Source of the DNA: Caryophanales bacterium
Lineage (GTDB): Bacteria; Bacillota_I; Bacilli_A; RF39; UBA660
Assembly: GCA_016291895.1 (NCBI GenBank)
Contig: JAEEZO010000010.1
Coordinates: 1-25,616, forward strand
Length of the DNA stretch: 25,616 nucleotides
Direction of reading: 5' to 3'
In this document: piece by piece, positions 24,316 through 25,616 of the stretch
How the letters are laid out: every line of letters starts with the position of its first letter
How positions within the stretch are numbered: position 1 is the first letter of the stretch
Position numbers and translations under genes: made by a program
The notes under the pieces: model-generated
Told to the model about the DNA's origin: nothing
Databases searched by the model: none
What the model saw: the letters and a program-made list of their open reading frames with translations, nothing else

Positions 24316-25248
24316 ATGAAAAAGATATTATATTGTTTATTAACACTACTCCTATTCTTCTCTTTTAATGTTAATGCAAGTACTAAAACATATGAAAGAA
24401 CTGAAGAAAATAATTATGGAGTAAAAAAAGAAACGGATTATCATGATAGATTAAATTCAATCATGAAAACAAAATATGTTGATGCATCAGAAAAAATATA
24501 TGACTTCTCTGATATCTTAACAGAAAGTGAAGAACAAGAATTAAAACTTTTAATTGATGCATACTATAAGAAAACAGGATTTGATTTAGTAATTGTTACA
24601 GATAATTTACCATACACAGATGATAGTGAAAATGAAGCATATGCGGATGACTTCTATGATTATAATGATTTTGGACTTGATACCAAACATTATGATGGTG
24701 TTATTCTATTTAGAAACACATATGAAGCCAATCCATATTACACGATGGAATTAACAGGAAATGCCCAACTTTATTACACTCCAAAAATCGATGATATATT
24801 AGATACAATTTATGATGAAATAAAGGGAAAACAATATTTAAATGGATTTAAACATTTTATAAGCTTACTAGATAGTTTTTATGAAAGTGGAATTCCAAGT
24901 GAAATGGAAGGATATACATTAGACGATAAAGGACACTTAGTTCCACCACCTAAAGAACCTGAAGAATATAAAGCTCCAACTATATTAATGCTTATATCAG
25001 CAGTAATTGGTACATCAATCTTTACTGGCGTAAACGTAAATAAAAACAAAATGGTTAAACACGCATATGAAGCTAATACTTTTATTGATCAAAACACCAT
25101 TAATTACACTAAGAGAACTGATACTTTTATCAATAGTGTTGTTACTCATCATACAATAAGTTCAGATTCTGGTGGATCAGGAGGAGGATTTAGTTCTCAT
25201 TCTGGATCATCTGGATTCGGACATACAGGAGGAGGAAGACATGGTTAA
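24316..25248 (+). CDS. Secreted TPM-domain (YgcG family) protein
   Basis: This 310-residue protein has a signal peptide (MKKILYCLLTLLLFF core, cut near NVNA-S at residue 22). A TPM domain follows from about 55 to 190, opening with the typical KIYDFSDILTESEEQELKLLI and continuing with GFDLVIVT and the YDGVILF strand. A hydrophobic helix lies at about 219-240, and a Gly/Ser/His-rich tail ends it (GGSGGGFSSHSG, then HTGGGRHG). The domain therefore faces outward while the tail is inside. TPM proteins have been linked to membrane stress, photosystem repair and phosphatase activity in other organisms; the role here is unknown. GGAGGAC before the ATG overlaps the end of the zinc ribbon gene, so translation is likely coupled. 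Confidence 0.88.
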   Translation: MKKILYCLLTLLLFFSFNVNASTKTYERTEENNYGVKKETDYHDRLNSIMKTKYVDASEKIYDFSDILTESEEQELKLLIDAYYKKTGFDLVIVTDNLPYTDDSENEAYADDFYDYNDFGLDTKHYDGVILFRNTYEANPYYTMELTGNAQLYYTPKIDDILDTIYDEIKGKQYLNGFKHFISLLDSFYESGIPSEMEGYTLDDKGHLVPPPKEPEEYKAPTILMLISAVIGTSIFTGVNVNKNKMVKHAYEANTFIDQNTINYTKRTDTFINSVVTHHTISSDSGGSGGGFSSHSGSSGFGHTGGGRHG

Positions 25249-25265
25249 AAAACCATGTCTTTTTT
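25237..25265 (+). terminator. Intrinsic terminator after the TPM gene
   Basis: AGACATGGTT (25237-25246) pairs perfectly with AACCATGTCT (25251-25260) around an AAAA loop, followed by a T run. The last Gly codon lies in the stem, and the TAA stop straddles the stem top and the loop. Confidence 0.93.
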
Positions 25266-25275
25266 ACATATATAT

Positions 25276-25304
25276 TTACTATAAACTATCTTTTATGATA
25301 TAAT
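25276..25304 (+). promoter_or_regulatory. Promoter of the tRNA-Leu gene
   Basis: TTACTA (25276-25281), 17 bases, then TATAAT (25299-25304), with TG at 25296-25297. The predicted start is near 25311, just before the mature tRNA 5' end at 25314. Confidence 0.7.
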
Positions 25305-25313
25305 CTATTTGTT

Positions 25314-25399
25314 GCTCGAGTGGCGGAACTGGTAGACGCGCACGACTCAAAATCGTGTGGCTTTTAGTCATGTGGGTTCGATTCCCACCCCGAGCACCA
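25314..25399 (+). tRNA. tRNA-Leu (anticodon CAA)
   Basis: This is a class II tRNA of 86 bases including an encoded CCA end. Its parts are the acceptor strand GCTCGAG, T8 G9, a D arm with GGTAGACGC, an anticodon stem CACGA/TCGTG around the loop CTCAAAA (anticodon CAA, reading UUG), a long variable arm TGGC/GTCA, a T arm GTGGG-TTCGATT-CCCAC, then CCCGAGC, A and CCA. Acceptor pair 6-67 is A opposite C, the only mismatch seen. It lies in its own unit between a promoter and a terminator. Confidence 0.95.
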
Positions 25400-25408
25400 T
25401 ATGAAATT

Positions 25409-25434
25409 AAGTCGATTTAATCGACTTTTTTTAT
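25409..25434 (+). terminator. Intrinsic terminator after tRNA-Leu
   Basis: AAGTCGA (25409-25415) pairs with TCGACTT (25421-25427) around a 5-base loop and is followed by a T run. Confidence 0.9.
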
Positions 25435-25456
25435 TTTTTATTAAAATATTACATAA

Positions 25457-25510
25457 TATATTAAATCGAGAAACTAAAAGATTTATAATTATTCATCTCG
25501 ATTTAATATA
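25457..25510. repeat. Perfect 15-bp inverted repeat
   Basis: TATATTAAATCGAGA at 25457-25471 is the exact reverse complement of 25496-25510, with 24 A/T-rich bases between. It lacks a T run and is not next to a stop codon, so it is not an ordinary terminator. The core CGATTTAAT also occurs in the loop side of the tRNA terminator at 25413-25421. Function unknown. Confidence 0.85.
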
Positions 25511-25540
25511 AATGGCTATATATCAAGTAATAAATTAATA

Positions 25541-25572
25541 AAAAGACTCAAACAATTAAGTTTGAGTCTTTT
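25541..25572. terminator. Terminator of the gene entering from the right edge
   Basis: A perfect 13-pair stem (25541-25553 with 25560-25572, loop of 6) ends in T runs on both strands. On the minus strand it starts in the stop codon of the partial gene at 25571. Confidence 0.88.
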
Positions 25573-25616
25573 ATAATCTCATTTGATTATCTCTTTCTAA
25601 AGGAACAATCGTTTTC
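25571..25616 (-). CDS. C-terminal fragment of an unidentified gene
   Basis: The last 14 codons of a minus-strand frame, ending ...KTIVPLERDNQMRL and a TAA at 25571-25573, enter from the right edge. The stop codon overlaps the strong hairpin at 25541-25572, the same arrangement as the other genes of this window. That supports a real gene end. There is too little sequence to say what it encodes. Confidence 0.5.
   Translation of the reverse strand, partial: KTIVPLERDNQMRL

Noticed and set aside
1..25616. CRISPR arrays, insertion sequences, prophage or toxin-antitoxin genes
   Set aside because: I looked for regularly spaced repeats, transposase or integrase motifs and small paired toxin genes and saw none.

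Overview
The window is AT-rich DNA from a low-GC Bacillota, most likely a genome-reduced lineage within or near the class Bacilli. The evidence is a standard S10 ribosomal operon, RNase Y, the recU-class A penicillin-binding protein pair, a T-box on proS, and very TAA-biased stop codons. It makes peptidoglycan (class A PBP, LysM protein) and uses the MEP isoprenoid route (IspH), so it is not a wall-less mycoplasma. I cannot name the species. The window is almost entirely chromosomal core and household sequence. I see no transposase, phage, CRISPR array or defence locus.

Layout. 1-2730 (minus): the start of the S10 operon, rpsJ-rplC-rplD-rplW-rplB, with rplB cut by the window edge, preceded by a strong promoter and a folded leader. 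2930-5790 (minus): three separately terminated genes for IspH, a membrane-anchored cyclophilin, and a secreted protein with five LysM units. 5883-6717 (plus): a protein with two tandem HTH domains and a cytosolic DUF192 protein whose perfect promoter predicts a leaderless mRNA. 6751-10926 (minus): a 1391-residue surface protein of Ig-like (Big_2) domains mixed with cysteine-rich modules. 10995-12519 (minus): a Nudix hydrolase and a metallophosphoesterase in one operon. 12602-14070 (minus): two related unknown proteins, one with membrane segments and one without. 14187-18812 (minus): proS with a T-box leader, hisS, and rny. 19054-22555 (plus): recU and a class A PBP with two extra membrane segments. 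22582-23145 (minus): a small cysteine-rich unknown. 23234-25248 (plus): a tail-anchored double zinc ribbon protein and a TPM-domain secreted protein. 25314-25399: tRNA-Leu(CAA). The right edge holds an inverted repeat, a terminator and the last codons of another minus-strand gene.

How the genes fit together. The left third is translation machinery, and the aminoacyl-tRNA synthetases add to it; proS appears to be controlled by uncharged tRNA-Pro. The cyclophilin, LysM protein, giant Ig-like protein, PBP and zinc ribbon/TPM pair all act at or outside the membrane. The gene organisation is very compact: most intrinsic terminators begin in or next to the stop codon of the gene they end, and several promoters leave little or no 5' untranslated leader. 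The best candidates for something undescribed are the six-cysteine tandem modules of the giant surface protein, the paralogous pair at 12.6-14.1 kb, and the leaderless/ultrashort-leader promoters.
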